Below are positions 8,829 through 17,255 of a stretch of DNA of 49,299 nucleotides, one piece after another. The DNA comes from an uncultured Paracoccaceae bacterium. Lineage in GTDB: Bacteria; Pseudomonadota; Alphaproteobacteria; Rhodobacterales; Rhodobacteraceae. The stretch spans positions 1-49,299 of the forward strand of contig CAMZLM010000145.1 of the NCBI GenBank assembly GCA_947311485.1, given 5' to 3'. The notes under the pieces are model-generated. The model did not search any database. It worked only from the letters and a program-made list of their open reading frames with translations, and had not been told where the DNA came from. Numbering within the stretch: the first letter of the stretch is position 1; the number at the start of each line of letters is the position of its first letter. A program made the translations under genes and the position numbers.

Positions 8829-8877
8829 TGCTGCGACGCGGCGTAACCTTGACCTGCTGCAATGCGGCAATTACAGT
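8829..8877 (+). promoter_or_regulatory. Second phasin promoter with two PhaR-type boxes
   Basis: TTGACC (8849-8854), a 17-nt spacer and TACAGT (8872-8877) form the promoter. TGCTGC-AAT-GCGGCA (8855-8869) sits in the spacer, in the same register as in the first phasin promoter (first base after the -35). A further imperfect copy, TGCTGC-GAC-GCGGCG, lies upstream at 8829-8843. One half of each box departs from the perfect palindrome, so PhaR binding may be weaker than at the first promoter. This is inferred from sequence alone. Confidence 0.7.
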
Positions 8878-8909
8878 TCCATTCAGCATAACAATCCCAG
8901 AGGATTCCC

Positions 8910-9284
8910 ATGGCTGATGATACTTTCGATTTTGCCAAAGCCGCTCAAGATTTCATGGCGTCGATGAAAATCGACCCTTCTGCCCTTGGCACGCCGATGC
9001 AGGCCCCCGCAAATTTCAACGCCAAACTGGCTAAAATCGCCCTTGATGCGGCACAGAAAAATGCGGAATTGACCAGCGAATGGACCAAAGAAACCCTGAA
9101 AAAGGTTCAGCAAAGCAGCAATGCGACCGACGTCACTGAAATGGTTGCTGCCTTCTCTGCGGAACAATCACAAGACATGCAGGATAAACTGACCGCCTAT
9201 GCTGAGGTGGCCAAACAGGCGCAGGCAGAAACCTTGAAGTTGTTCGCCGAAGTTACCCAAAAATCGGGCAGTGACGCCGAATAA
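8910..9284 (+). CDS. Second phasin, paralogue of the upstream one
   Basis: The 124-residue helical protein is clearly a duplicate of the phasin at 8345. Both share FDFAKA..DFM..KID near the N-terminus, FN.KL.KIAL..A.KN.ELT, W..ETLKKV in the middle and KLTAY..VAK.AQ later. It is shorter because it lacks the Lys/Ala-rich tail. It is expected to bind PHA granules. AGAGGA precedes the ATG at good spacing. It is followed 63 nt later by phaR, and no terminator was seen between them, so phaR may be co-transcribed and thereby autoregulated. Confidence 0.87.
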   Translation: MADDTFDFAKAAQDFMASMKIDPSALGTPMQAPANFNAKLAKIALDAAQKNAELTSEWTKETLKKVQQSSNATDVTEMVAAFSAEQSQDMQDKLTAYAEVAKQAQAETLKLFAEVTQKSGSDAE

Positions 9285-9347
9285 TCCGCGCCAATCCCCC
9301 GACCCTTTCGTTCCCCACGGGGCACGCGCAACAAGACAGGCGACCCC

Positions 9348-9902
9348 ATGCCGGAAAAAATTCTGATTAACCGCTACGCCAGCCGCCGGTTGTACAATAC
9401 CCAAAGCAGCGAATATGTTACCTTGGAAGAGGTCGCAACCCTGATCCGGGACGGCCAGGAAGTAGAAATCAAAGACCGTAAAACCGGCGAGGATTTGACG
9501 CGGCAATATCTGTTACAAATCATCACCGAACAACAATGCAAAGGCGAGAGCAGCCTACCGATTAACGTGCTTACCGGCCTTGTTCGATCTTGCAATTCAG
9601 CCTCTCAAAACCTGCTGCCGGAGTTTTTATCCAAATCTTATGAAGCCTTCACCGAGCAGCAGGAAAAAATGCTGGCGACTTTTTCCGGTGCCATACCCGA
9701 AAAAATGCCCGCCGATTTCGGCTTTGGATCCCCGGCGGAATGGCAAAAAACGCAGACCGAAATATATAGCACAATGATGCAAGCTTTCATGCCGGGGGCG
9801 GCTCCCTCTCGCCCGGAAAAAGCTCCCGCACCGGATGCGGACGAGATGTCGGAAATAAAGGAACAGCTCGCAGCGTTGCAGCGAAAACTGGACACACTTT
9901 AA
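9348..9902 (+). CDS. phaR: PHA synthesis repressor PhaR
   Basis: DNA- and PHA-binding repressor. In the family it sits on phasin promoters until nascent granules titrate it away. The 184-residue protein opens with the hallmark domain ILINRYASRRLYNTQSSEYV, followed by a conserved TRQYLLQIITEQQ segment (residues about 5-65). A PHB-accumulation-regulator region around residues 75-110 and a variable acidic/Pro tail ending in a short coiled coil (EIKEQLAALQRKLDTL) follow. Its likely targets are the TGC-rich boxes at 8264, 8829 and 8855. No such box is visible in the 63 nt just before its own start. Confidence 0.94.
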   Translation: MPEKILINRYASRRLYNTQSSEYVTLEEVATLIRDGQEVEIKDRKTGEDLTRQYLLQIITEQQCKGESSLPINVLTGLVRSCNSASQNLLPEFLSKSYEAFTEQQEKMLATFSGAIPEKMPADFGFGSPAEWQKTQTEIYSTMMQAFMPGAAPSRPEKAPAPDADEMSEIKEQLAALQRKLDTL

Positions 9903-10210
9903 ACCAAATTTGCGCAACACATCCTATTAAAAACCCGAAATAGAAACCTTTTCTAAAGACCCTTGCCCCAGAAAACATGTGAATTGCTTTGGTAAGGATG
10001 GAGCGAATGGGAAGAAAAACAGCGCAAAACTCTGGGTCTGCGCCTTTGGGGATACCAGCGGAAAATCAGATCAGCATTGAACAGTGGAGCCATTCCTGCC
10101 CCACGAGCCAGCCTCCGGGCCACAATTAACCGATTTTCAAAACAGTTGCTTCAGATGACCTGAAAAACAACACCCCAACACTTTGATCACGCCTGCTTAG
10201 CACCCTAAAT
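9903..10210. other. 308-bp intergenic region between phaR and the type I exporter
   Basis: The stretch holds no recognised gene. The only open frame of note is the 43-codon one listed separately. No clear T-run terminator for phaR was seen. The exporter start at 10211 has no strong Shine-Dalgarno sequence. Promoter elements could not be assigned with confidence. Confidence 0.5.
9998..10129 (+). CDS. Possible 43-residue small ORF upstream of the exporter
   Basis: The ATG at 9998 follows AAGG closely. A second in-frame ATG at 10007 is preceded by GGAG. The predicted peptide begins MERMGRKTAQNSGS, is polar, has one cysteine and ends PTSQPPGHN. It has no signal peptide and no double-glycine leader. 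It matches nothing I recognise. It lies in the same direction as, and 81 nt before, the ABC exporter gene, so it might be a small export substrate or leader peptide, or simply a chance ORF. Confidence 0.2.
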   Translation: MERMGRKTAQNSGSAPLGIPAENQISIEQWSHSCPTSQPPGHN

Positions 10211-12304
10211 ATGAGGCTCAATTTGCGCACTCCTTCCGATAGCTTTGCCCAACTTGGGACCCTGGTTTCGCCACTGCTTGGCTTTAGTTTTGTCTCGAAC
10301 ATGGCGGTTTTAATCAGCCCATTGTTCATGATGCAAGTTCTGGATCGCGTCATACCCAGCGGTAATTTGAACACCCTCCTCATGCTGCTCGGGATCGCGC
10401 TTTTGGCGGTTACCCTCAACAGTTTTGTCGATTTCAACCGTGATATTGCACTTGGCCGTGCCGCCCGTTGGGTGGACCGATTCTGCATGCAAGCCGCGCT
10501 TTCCCAACAGGGAAAAGACCGCCAACAGGCGATTGAAGCTGTACTCCAACTGCGTGGTTTTTTCCAGCCATCCTTCGCAACCTCGGTATTGAACCTGCCA
10601 TGGATTCCCCTATTTCTTGGCGCTATTTTTCTTATCCACCCCTTATTTCTGGTTCTCATCGCCTGCATTGTTGCAAGTCTTTTTCTTGTCAAAAAAGCAG
10701 CTGAGTTTGCCACCAGAACCGCCAGTGCAAAAGCTGCAACAGCAGCGGGGCAAGCGAGCGAAACCTTGACAGACATTACAGAAAACATTGCAACAGGCGA
10801 TCTGGAAATCATTGTCAATAATCTGAGCGACCGTTTCATCACCCAACAAGATCTTCACCACCAATCCGAAGACCACGCAAGCCGCATTTCCACACTGGCA
10901 ACCGCTATTTCCGCAGGTATTCGTACAGGCGCGCAACTCTCTGCACTCTCGCTCGGGGCATTCCTTGTTGTGTCAAACGAACTCAGTGCGGGCGGCATGA
11001 TCGGAGCCTCAATCATTTGCGCAAAAACCATCGGTGCCGCCGAACAAGCCATCAACAGCTACCCCCGAATTCAGGCTACGCGAAAGGCCGTAAACCTTAT
11101 CCGAAAATATCTAGGTATGAGCGCTCAACGCACGACAGAGGTCAGCGACCTTTCCGGCGGGATACGCTGTGAAAACCTGCTGTACCCTCGGGGCGGCGGG
11201 GCCGAACCGCGACTGTCCCGTATTTCCTTTGACTTGGCACCCGGTGAATGCCTCGCCATCATCGGCGACAGCGGCAGCGGCAAAACCACCTTACTGCACG
11301 CATTATGCGCCATCGACCCCGCCCCAATCGGCACCGTTTTCCTAGATGAAAGCGCCGCCCAGACATTGGGGCCGGAAACTCTGCGAAAAATGGTGGGATA
11401 CCTGCCCCAACAAGCACAATTATTGTCAGGAAGTATCTCGGACAACATCGCCTGCTTTGCTGCCCAACCCGATGATGACCGCATCATTAACGCAGCCAAA
11501 AGTGCCGGTGTCCATGCCTTGATTTCGGCCCTTCCACAGGCCTATGATACCGACATCGCCGAAAACCGCCACCTTCTGTCCGCAGGTCAAAAACAGCGGG
11601 TTGCTTTGGCACGAGCCATTTATGAAAATCCGCGATATCTGTTTCTGGATGAGCCCAATGCCCTGCTTGACGCCCAAGGAGAGCGACAACTTTGTGATAC
11701 ATTGGCCCGTCTGAAGAAATCAGGCGTCACCATCGTCATGTCACTCCACCGCTCCGGCATCATGGGCCTTGCAGACAAGGTCTTGCTGCTCGATCAGGGA
11801 AAACTGGCCGATTTCGGCCCGAGAGCAGAAGTTCTGGGCCGGCGCACTTCAGGCAGTCGACGGTTGGTCCTACCGGTTAATGCCGCTGCATTATTAGACC
11901 TCGCAGATTGGGTCACGTCGCAATTCATGCGAAACACTGACGAAGCATTTTGCCAAAAAGCCATCCTGGCCGCGACAGAAATGTTTAATGCAACCTGCTT
12001 GAATGGCCCAACCGATGTGGAACGCAAAGTCACTTTCACGTTCAAGTTTGAAGACACAAAAACCTGTAACATCCGCCTCGTCGATAGCTTCACCACCGAC
12101 CTCGAGGCAAAACTCCCGAAAATACGCTCTTTGGTCCGCCATCCGGATGTTGATATGATTGACATAGATGCGGATGAACTGGCACTTGCCGTGGTTGTAC
12201 AACTTACAGACAGCTTGCAGGCCATGAATGCAGAAGAAACCTCCGTTCTGGATGCCTGGCTTTCAAGTGACAGCGCCAAACGGCCCCAACATAGCCCAAT
12301 TTGA
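10211..12304 (+). CDS. Type I secretion ABC exporter (PrtD-like) with unusual C-terminal extension
   Basis: Inner-membrane exporter with fused TM and ATPase domains. The TM part (residues about 20-330) resembles PrtD-type exporters: MQVLDRVIPSGNLNTLL, then LRGFFQPSFATSVLNLPWIP. The ATPase shows Walker A GDSGSGKTT (352-360), signature LSAGQ (456-460), Walker B YLFLDEPNALLD and the H-loop in MSLHRSG. No N-terminal peptidase domain is present. Unlike usual PrtD proteins of about 580 residues, it carries about 145 extra residues (roughly 550-697) outside the ABC fold. That segment loosely resembles RsbW/GHKL folds (RRLVLPVNAAALLDLADWV, then AATEMFNA) but lacks clear ATP-box glycines. The HlyD partner follows directly. 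No RTX substrate or TolC gene is nearby, so the cargo is unknown. Confidence 0.85.
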   Translation: MRLNLRTPSDSFAQLGTLVSPLLGFSFVSNMAVLISPLFMMQVLDRVIPSGNLNTLLMLLGIALLAVTLNSFVDFNRDIALGRAARWVDRFCMQAALSQQGKDRQQAIEAVLQLRGFFQPSFATSVLNLPWIPLFLGAIFLIHPLFLVLIACIVASLFLVKKAAEFATRTASAKAATAAGQASETLTDITENIATGDLEIIVNNLSDRFITQQDLHHQSEDHASRISTLATAISAGIRTGAQLSALSLGAFLVVSNELSAGGMIGASIICAKTIGAAEQAINSYPRIQATRKAVNLIRKYLGMSAQRTTEVSDLSGGIRCENLLYPRGGGAEPRLSRISFDLAPGECLAIIGDSGSGKTTLLHALCAIDPAPIGTVFLDESAAQTLGPETLRKMVGYLPQQAQLLSGSISDNIACFAAQPDDDRIINAAKSAGVHALISALPQAYDTDIAENRHLLSAGQKQRVALARAIYENPRYLFLDEPNALLDAQGERQLCDTLARLKKSGVTIVMSLHRSGIMGLADKVLLLDQGKLADFGPRAEVLGRRTSGSRRLVLPVNAAALLDLADWVTSQFMRNTDEAFCQKAILAATEMFNATCLNGPTDVERKVTFTFKFEDTKTCNIRLVDSFTTDLEAKLPKIRSLVRHPDVDMIDIDADELALAVVVQLTDSLQAMNAEETSVLDAWLSSDSAKRPQHSPI

Positions 12305-12315
12305 CCGGAGCCCCC

Positions 12316-13596
12316 ATGACCGCACTTGCCGCACCCGCTGCCCTGCCACGCGAAATAAGTCACCCTTTGTGGATAACTGCCATTGGCCTGTTCTGTTTTC
12401 TCTTGCTCATTATGATTTGGGCGATCTATGCCCCGATTGCCACCACTGTTCGTGTATCCGGAAGCTTTGCATCATCTCGACTGAGTTATGACATTCAACA
12501 TCCTTTTGGTGGGCGCATTGAACAGGTTTTTGTGTCCTTGCATCAGGTCGTCGCCAAAAACGATCCTTTGTTTTTGCTAGATGTAAATAGCAGCCGGTCA
12601 GCTCTTGCCGAAATTGAAACCCAATTGGACACGCTCAATACTGAAATATCCATTATTCGGTATTTTTTGGACAAACCCTCCACACCCTCACCAAAAAACA
12701 GCTTTATCACGTTACAATACGACGAAGCACAGAGGGCCCTGAAAAGCAAAATAGATACCAAAGAACAGGCCATTATCGCCGCCAATGCACGGTTACAGAC
12801 GGCCTCGCAGGGGCTTGCAATGCTAAAGCAGCGCCAAGCCATACTACATGAACGTTCACTTGACAGCCATGATTTGGTTGCACGCGGGATCGTGACTCGC
12901 AAGGCAGATGAAGCCCTGACAGACACAATCTTGAACCTTGGGAGCCAAATCGCAGAAGAAGAATCCCGTGAAATTTCACTGCGTGCCGAAATAGCGCAAT
13001 CCAAAATTGCCATTGATACATTGCGCGCAGAATACCGTTTAGCTTTGGTTAAAAAACTCAATGCCAACACCGCGCGCCTACCGGAATTGCGACAACAAGC
13101 CTTTCGCCTTCAATCAGAAATTTCCAGCGCCCTCGTCCGTTCGCCTGTGGCCGGAAAGATCACGTCGCTAAAATATGATACCGCTCAAATGTATGCTGGC
13201 AAAGGCCAGACACTGGTCACATTGGCCCAAAAGCTGGACCATCCGGTCCTCCATCTCAAGGTGCCAATCACGTCGATTGATCAAATCCATCCTGGAATGA
13301 CGGGTACATTGACGATTCCGGCGCTTCCGCAACGCAAAATGCCAAAAATTCGCGTGACCCTTACCTCCATTGCCCCTGAAGCAACCAAGACACCCGATGG
13401 TCAGGCCGAGTATTATTTGGCGCTTGCCACGATCAATCAGGATGATTTACAAACTGCGGCGCATCGCATGGGGGCCGCCTTTCATCTGGCAACAGATATG
13501 CCAGTTATGGTTTCGCTTGAAGGGCGCGAAACCACAATGTATCGTTATCTTTTTGGAGCTTTTGCCAATCTTTTTACCGATGCCTTGCAGGACTAA
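12316..13596 (+). CDS. Type I secretion membrane fusion protein (HlyD family)
   Basis: Periplasmic adaptor partnering the ABC exporter just upstream. The 426-residue protein has one N-terminal TM helix (about residues 17-39, ITAIGLFCFLLLIMIWAIYA). A long coiled-coil hairpin (about 85-265) and a C-terminal lipoyl/beta-barrel region with SALVRSPVAGKITSL follow, as in HlyD and PrtE. I chose the ATG at 12316 because GGAG lies 5 nt before it. A TTG at 12301 overlapping the exporter stop is also in frame but poorly placed. The pair is evidently one operon. It ends 11 bp from the stop of the convergent mechanosensitive-channel gene. Confidence 0.88.
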   Translation: MTALAAPAALPREISHPLWITAIGLFCFLLLIMIWAIYAPIATTVRVSGSFASSRLSYDIQHPFGGRIEQVFVSLHQVVAKNDPLFLLDVNSSRSALAEIETQLDTLNTEISIIRYFLDKPSTPSPKNSFITLQYDEAQRALKSKIDTKEQAIIAANARLQTASQGLAMLKQRQAILHERSLDSHDLVARGIVTRKADEALTDTILNLGSQIAEEESREISLRAEIAQSKIAIDTLRAEYRLALVKKLNANTARLPELRQQAFRLQSEISSALVRSPVAGKITSLKYDTAQMYAGKGQTLVTLAQKLDHPVLHLKVPITSIDQIHPGMTGTLTIPALPQRKMPKIRVTLTSIAPEATKTPDGQAEYYLALATINQDDLQTAAHRMGAAFHLATDMPVMVSLEGRETTMYRYLFGAFANLFTDALQD

Positions 13597-13607
13597 CGCC
13601 TGCAAAA

Positions 13608-15944
13608 CTAAGGTTCATCCGGCACTGGCGCTGGTGGTATCTTTGGCCCTTCAGCAGCGATTTGTGCAGCTCCGGCAGCCGCTTCTTTGGCGCTTTCGTT
13701 TAATCCGTCACCGCCTTCGATTTCGACTTTCACATTCCGTTCAGCCATTCGGATGCCGTTGGCCTCAAAAATATCCCGCACGAACTGATATGCATCGCGG
13801 CGCACCAGCCATTGTTCTCCGGGTTTGGTCATGAATTTCACGCCAACGACCATGTTGAATTCTTCCATCCGGCGCACCCCTTGTGACTTAAGGGTTTGCA
13901 GTATGCTGTCGCCATAGAATTCATTTTCCTTAAGCTTGGCCCCGACCTGTTTCACCAGCTTTTTCACCAGCTTCAGATCAGTATCAAAAGGCACCCGGAA
14001 TTCAAGCTTCATAATAACCCAGTCGCGGCTGTGGTTGGTCAGATACTTCAGCTCGCCAAAAGGAATCGTATGGATCGCGCCCCGATGGTGCCGCACCCGC
14101 AAGGACCGGACCGAAATGCTTTCGACTGTGCCCCGCAGCTCCCCTATTTCGATATATTCGCCCAACCGGAACGCATCATCGATCAAGAAGAAGATACCCG
14201 ACACCACATCACGCACCAAGGATTGTGCGCCGAAACCAATGGCGATACCAACAACACCGGCACCGGCAATCAGCGGCGCGATATTAACGCCCAGCGAGCT
14301 TAGGACCGACACAACAACCGCTGTGATCAGCGCTACCAAAAGCGTCATCCGCAACAAGGGTAGCAACGTCGCCATCCGTGCCTCTGGCCCGGGCGCTTCG
14401 GAACCTTCAGGGGGAATATAGGCAGCAAGCCGTTGATCAATCGCTGTTTTTGCCCAGGTCCAAATTAAATCAGCTACTAAAACTACAAATGCCGTATCCG
14501 CCAGAACCGAAAAAACCCGCGCCGTAAAGGATGCCGGTTGATTTGATGACAGCACATTGAATCCCCAAATCATCCCAAGCAGAGCCAAGGAAGAAACCAC
14601 TACCAACAGGCGTACAAAGCGTTTGAAGATCAGGCGAATTGTGCTGAAGGGTTCCGTTCCCGGCAAAGGGTCCGGACCTTCCACCACAGGTTCCGGGGAC
14701 GTTTCCGTCAACACCTCTCCCGTTTCCACTGCACGGGTTGCTACTTCGGCCAAGGCTTCGACACGGGCCTCCTCAGCCTCCAATGCCTGCTCCAGCTTGA
14801 CCGCAGTAACAGCTTGATCAAAGAAATAGTCCACCCAAGCGCTCAGGATTTTTATCAACGGAAACAGGGTCGCCAACACCAAAACGCTCCACATCAAAGC
14901 ACCGGTATCAAACAACCACAGAAAAAATATCACGCCAACCATCACATACAAATAGTTTTGCCAATGCCGTGGTCCCTGCGCGGTAGAACAGTCACGTTCA
15001 CGGCACCACAATCGAAACGACTGACGAATGGTCACAAACAACATGCCCACAATGCCTAACCCGAGAATTACAGTTTCAGCCAAAGTAGCGTGCGCCACCC
15101 GTTCATCCGTATCCAGGCTCAGCTGCGAAAACACATTGTTCACCGCAATTGCAATGGCAAAACTTGTGGCCACAAGCGGCAAATAAAAATGTAGGTGTTT
15201 AGCCATTTTTGTCGACAAAGGCACCAGCCGCAATTCCGGCACTTTGGGCGCGATAATGAAAATCGACAACGCCCGCACAGCTCGCACGACGATGATAACA
15301 ACCAACAAATTCAACACCACAGATTCCACCAAGGGTGGCCAGTCAAAGCTCAAAAATGCACCTATACTGCCAAGCGCAAACAGCACCTGCCCACCAACCA
15401 CAATCGCGGCGCGCGCAATCGCGGCACGGGCGCGTTCAATCGGCGCATCATGCACCTGCATTTCCAACCGCAACAACGGCAGGCGTGTGTATTGACGATA
15501 GAGCCATTCCAGTCCGGCACCGACAAACAGGAAAATCACCAGAAACGTCAGGCTGCGCACCTTGCGGTGCAGTTTCATTTCCTTTTCCCAGCGATCCTCG
15601 AGCAAATCCGGCACATGTGGCAGTAATATCCATGCCTGCCCCAATTCACGAAACCGCGCGCGCACTTTTTCCATACCCGCCGAAATCTGTTGTCGAAGGG
15701 ATATCCCGCCAATAGAAGCATCCTCCAGACCGCTGTCCTGAGCATTTTTCTGCAACCAATTGCGCATTTGCTCATCCGACAACAACCGCATTAATTCCTT
15801 GATATCATTGGGGGACGGCGGTGCAATTTCGACAGATACGGCAGGTGCCCCCGTAAACGAGGGCAATTGCGTAGTTGCCGCCCCGAGCGGGAGTGTCCCC
15901 CCCACCATCACCACAAAACAAACCAACAAGAAACGCAAAATCAT
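13608..15944 (-). CDS. Large MscS-family mechanosensitive ion channel
   Basis: Probable tension-gated channel releasing solutes on osmotic downshock. The 778 residues include a signal peptide (about 1-23, ending LPLGAA) and a periplasmic helical region. Roughly ten TM helices and the MscS core follow: a pore helix region with GVNIAPLIAGAGVVGIAIGF and QSLVRDVVSGIFFLIDDAFR, then the beta domain (GEYIEIGELRGTVESISVR). The size resembles MscK-like or YbdG-type enlarged channels rather than the minimal MscS. An acidic stretch (EALEAEEARVEALAEVA) forms a cytoplasmic loop between TM blocks. Its ATG overlaps the stop of the upstream ferredoxin-domain gene (ATGA), so the two proteins are made together. 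Confidence 0.9.
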   Translation of the reverse strand: MILRFLLVCFVVMVGGTLPLGAATTQLPSFTGAPAVSVEIAPPSPNDIKELMRLLSDEQMRNWLQKNAQDSGLEDASIGGISLRQQISAGMEKVRARFRELGQAWILLPHVPDLLEDRWEKEMKLHRKVRSLTFLVIFLFVGAGLEWLYRQYTRLPLLRLEMQVHDAPIERARAAIARAAIVVGGQVLFALGSIGAFLSFDWPPLVESVVLNLLVVIIVVRAVRALSIFIIAPKVPELRLVPLSTKMAKHLHFYLPLVATSFAIAIAVNNVFSQLSLDTDERVAHATLAETVILGLGIVGMLFVTIRQSFRLWCRERDCSTAQGPRHWQNYLYVMVGVIFFLWLFDTGALMWSVLVLATLFPLIKILSAWVDYFFDQAVTAVKLEQALEAEEARVEALAEVATRAVETGEVLTETSPEPVVEGPDPLPGTEPFSTIRLIFKRFVRLLVVVSSLALLGMIWGFNVLSSNQPASFTARVFSVLADTAFVVLVADLIWTWAKTAIDQRLAAYIPPEGSEAPGPEARMATLLPLLRMTLLVALITAVVVSVLSSLGVNIAPLIAGAGVVGIAIGFGAQSLVRDVVSGIFFLIDDAFRLGEYIEIGELRGTVESISVRSLRVRHHRGAIHTIPFGELKYLTNHSRDWVIMKLEFRVPFDTDLKLVKKLVKQVGAKLKENEFYGDSILQTLKSQGVRRMEEFNMVVGVKFMTKPGEQWLVRRDAYQFVRDIFEANGIRMAERNVKVEIEGGDGLNESAKEAAAGAAQIAAEGPKIPPAPVPDEP

Positions 15945-17164
15945 TGGGCGGCCTCCTGCGGTGTTTTCTTGCGGGAGTTGCGTTCCAACACGTAATCGGC
16001 AGGCAACAACCGTTCAACCGTGACAGCACCGCCGATCGGATGTAACTGGCAGGCCAACCGCACATCCGGACCACAACCCAACCGCTCCAGCGTGTCTTGT
16101 TCCAACTGCATTGGTTCCGGCAGATTATCCGCCCCTTCCAACACCCGCACCCGACAGGTCCCACAACGCCCGCGCCCGTTACAAATATGCGCGTGGGGTA
16201 AATCATTCAGGCGGGCAATATCCAACAGGCTCGGCCCCGTTTTGCTCTGCAGTTTTGGCCCGTTCAGGTATTGGACTTCAATCCGCGCCTTGCGCCTGCG
16301 CAACACTCGCACGGCCCGCAACAGCAACACCAACACCGCCAACCCGATCGCTCCGCGAATAACCCAACTGGTTTCAAGCTTTGAACGCGCGACAATCTGG
16401 GTCGGTGTTAGCGGCAAAACAGGGTCCAGATGTTGTTCATTCGCTTCTGCGTCCGCCGTGTCCGGCCCTACGGGGTCAACACCGGACGCCGCTTTTTTTT
16501 CGGTGCCTGTCGGGGACTCCATTTGCACCTGTGCTTGGGCATCTTTGGCTATTTTTGCCGCAATCAAGAGCTCACGTCCAGCTCCGACATAGCCCAAAAG
16601 CGCAAGAACCGGAATTGCTACCGCCAAAGGGTACAACCAAGGCAATGTCCGGATCGCCCATGTTTTCGAGCGCAACCACATGAACAGGCCCAAACAACCG
16701 TGGACCCAAATGATGCCCAATAACAAAACCTGCCGTAAACCGGCGATCGGATCTTGTTGCCAAAAGAACTTTAGAATGACCGCATAAGACGCATCGGACA
16801 TGATTTGCCGCGTCGCCCCGATGCCGATCACATGGGGCACCAACAGGGGAATAATCGCCAAACCGGCTAGAAACTGCACCATGTCATTGGCCGACATGCG
16901 CAGCGTTTTCCGATTATAAATTGCTTCCATTGCCAAAAGAAAATGAATGGACAGGGTTACTTCCAAAAACACCGACCCAATAGGCCCCGTCCAAAGCCCG
17001 CTGAGAAAGGGACGCGCCTGATCAATCAATGCAATTGAATGCAACCCCAAGATCAAGTTCAACAAATGTGTCGTGACAAAGCTGAGCAAAATCAAACCGG
17101 TAACAATACGTGCATTACGCAAAGCCACAGCAAAAGGCCTGCGTTTTCTAGCGGTAATTGTCAT
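15941..17164 (-). CDS. Membrane protein with SdhC-like helices and C-terminal [2Fe-2S] ferredoxin domain
   Basis: Inferred membrane redox protein. The N-terminal half has about five or six TM helices with histidines that could ligate heme b (TTHLLNLILGLH, SIHFLLAMEAIY, VPHVIGIG, IIWVHGCLGLFM). This resembles the membrane/ferredoxin module found in front of some alphaproteobacterial class III adenylate cyclases. A charged linker (about 200-255) and a further TM helix lead to a plant-type ferredoxin domain: C328-x5-C334-x2-C337 and C372. The protein stops there, with no cyclase catalytic domain. The ATG at 17164 (AGAGG upstream) is preferred over 17188. It is coupled by a 4-nt overlap to the MscS-type channel gene. 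Its function is unknown; redox sensing for the channel is one possibility. Confidence 0.8.
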   Translation of the reverse strand: MTITARKRRPFAVALRNARIVTGLILLSFVTTHLLNLILGLHSIALIDQARPFLSGLWTGPIGSVFLEVTLSIHFLLAMEAIYNRKTLRMSANDMVQFLAGLAIIPLLVPHVIGIGATRQIMSDASYAVILKFFWQQDPIAGLRQVLLLGIIWVHGCLGLFMWLRSKTWAIRTLPWLYPLAVAIPVLALLGYVGAGRELLIAAKIAKDAQAQVQMESPTGTEKKAASGVDPVGPDTADAEANEQHLDPVLPLTPTQIVARSKLETSWVIRGAIGLAVLVLLLRAVRVLRRRKARIEVQYLNGPKLQSKTGPSLLDIARLNDLPHAHICNGRGRCGTCRVRVLEGADNLPEPMQLEQDTLERLGCGPDVRLACQLHPIGGAVTVERLLPADYVLERNSRKKTPQEAAQ

Positions 17165-17255
17165 TTTTTGGCCTCTTGGCAGGATCATTGGGTAGGGTCA
17201 AGGTTACAGAAATCATAGCATTTCGCAACTGAACAGCCACAACAGCCCAAATCCC

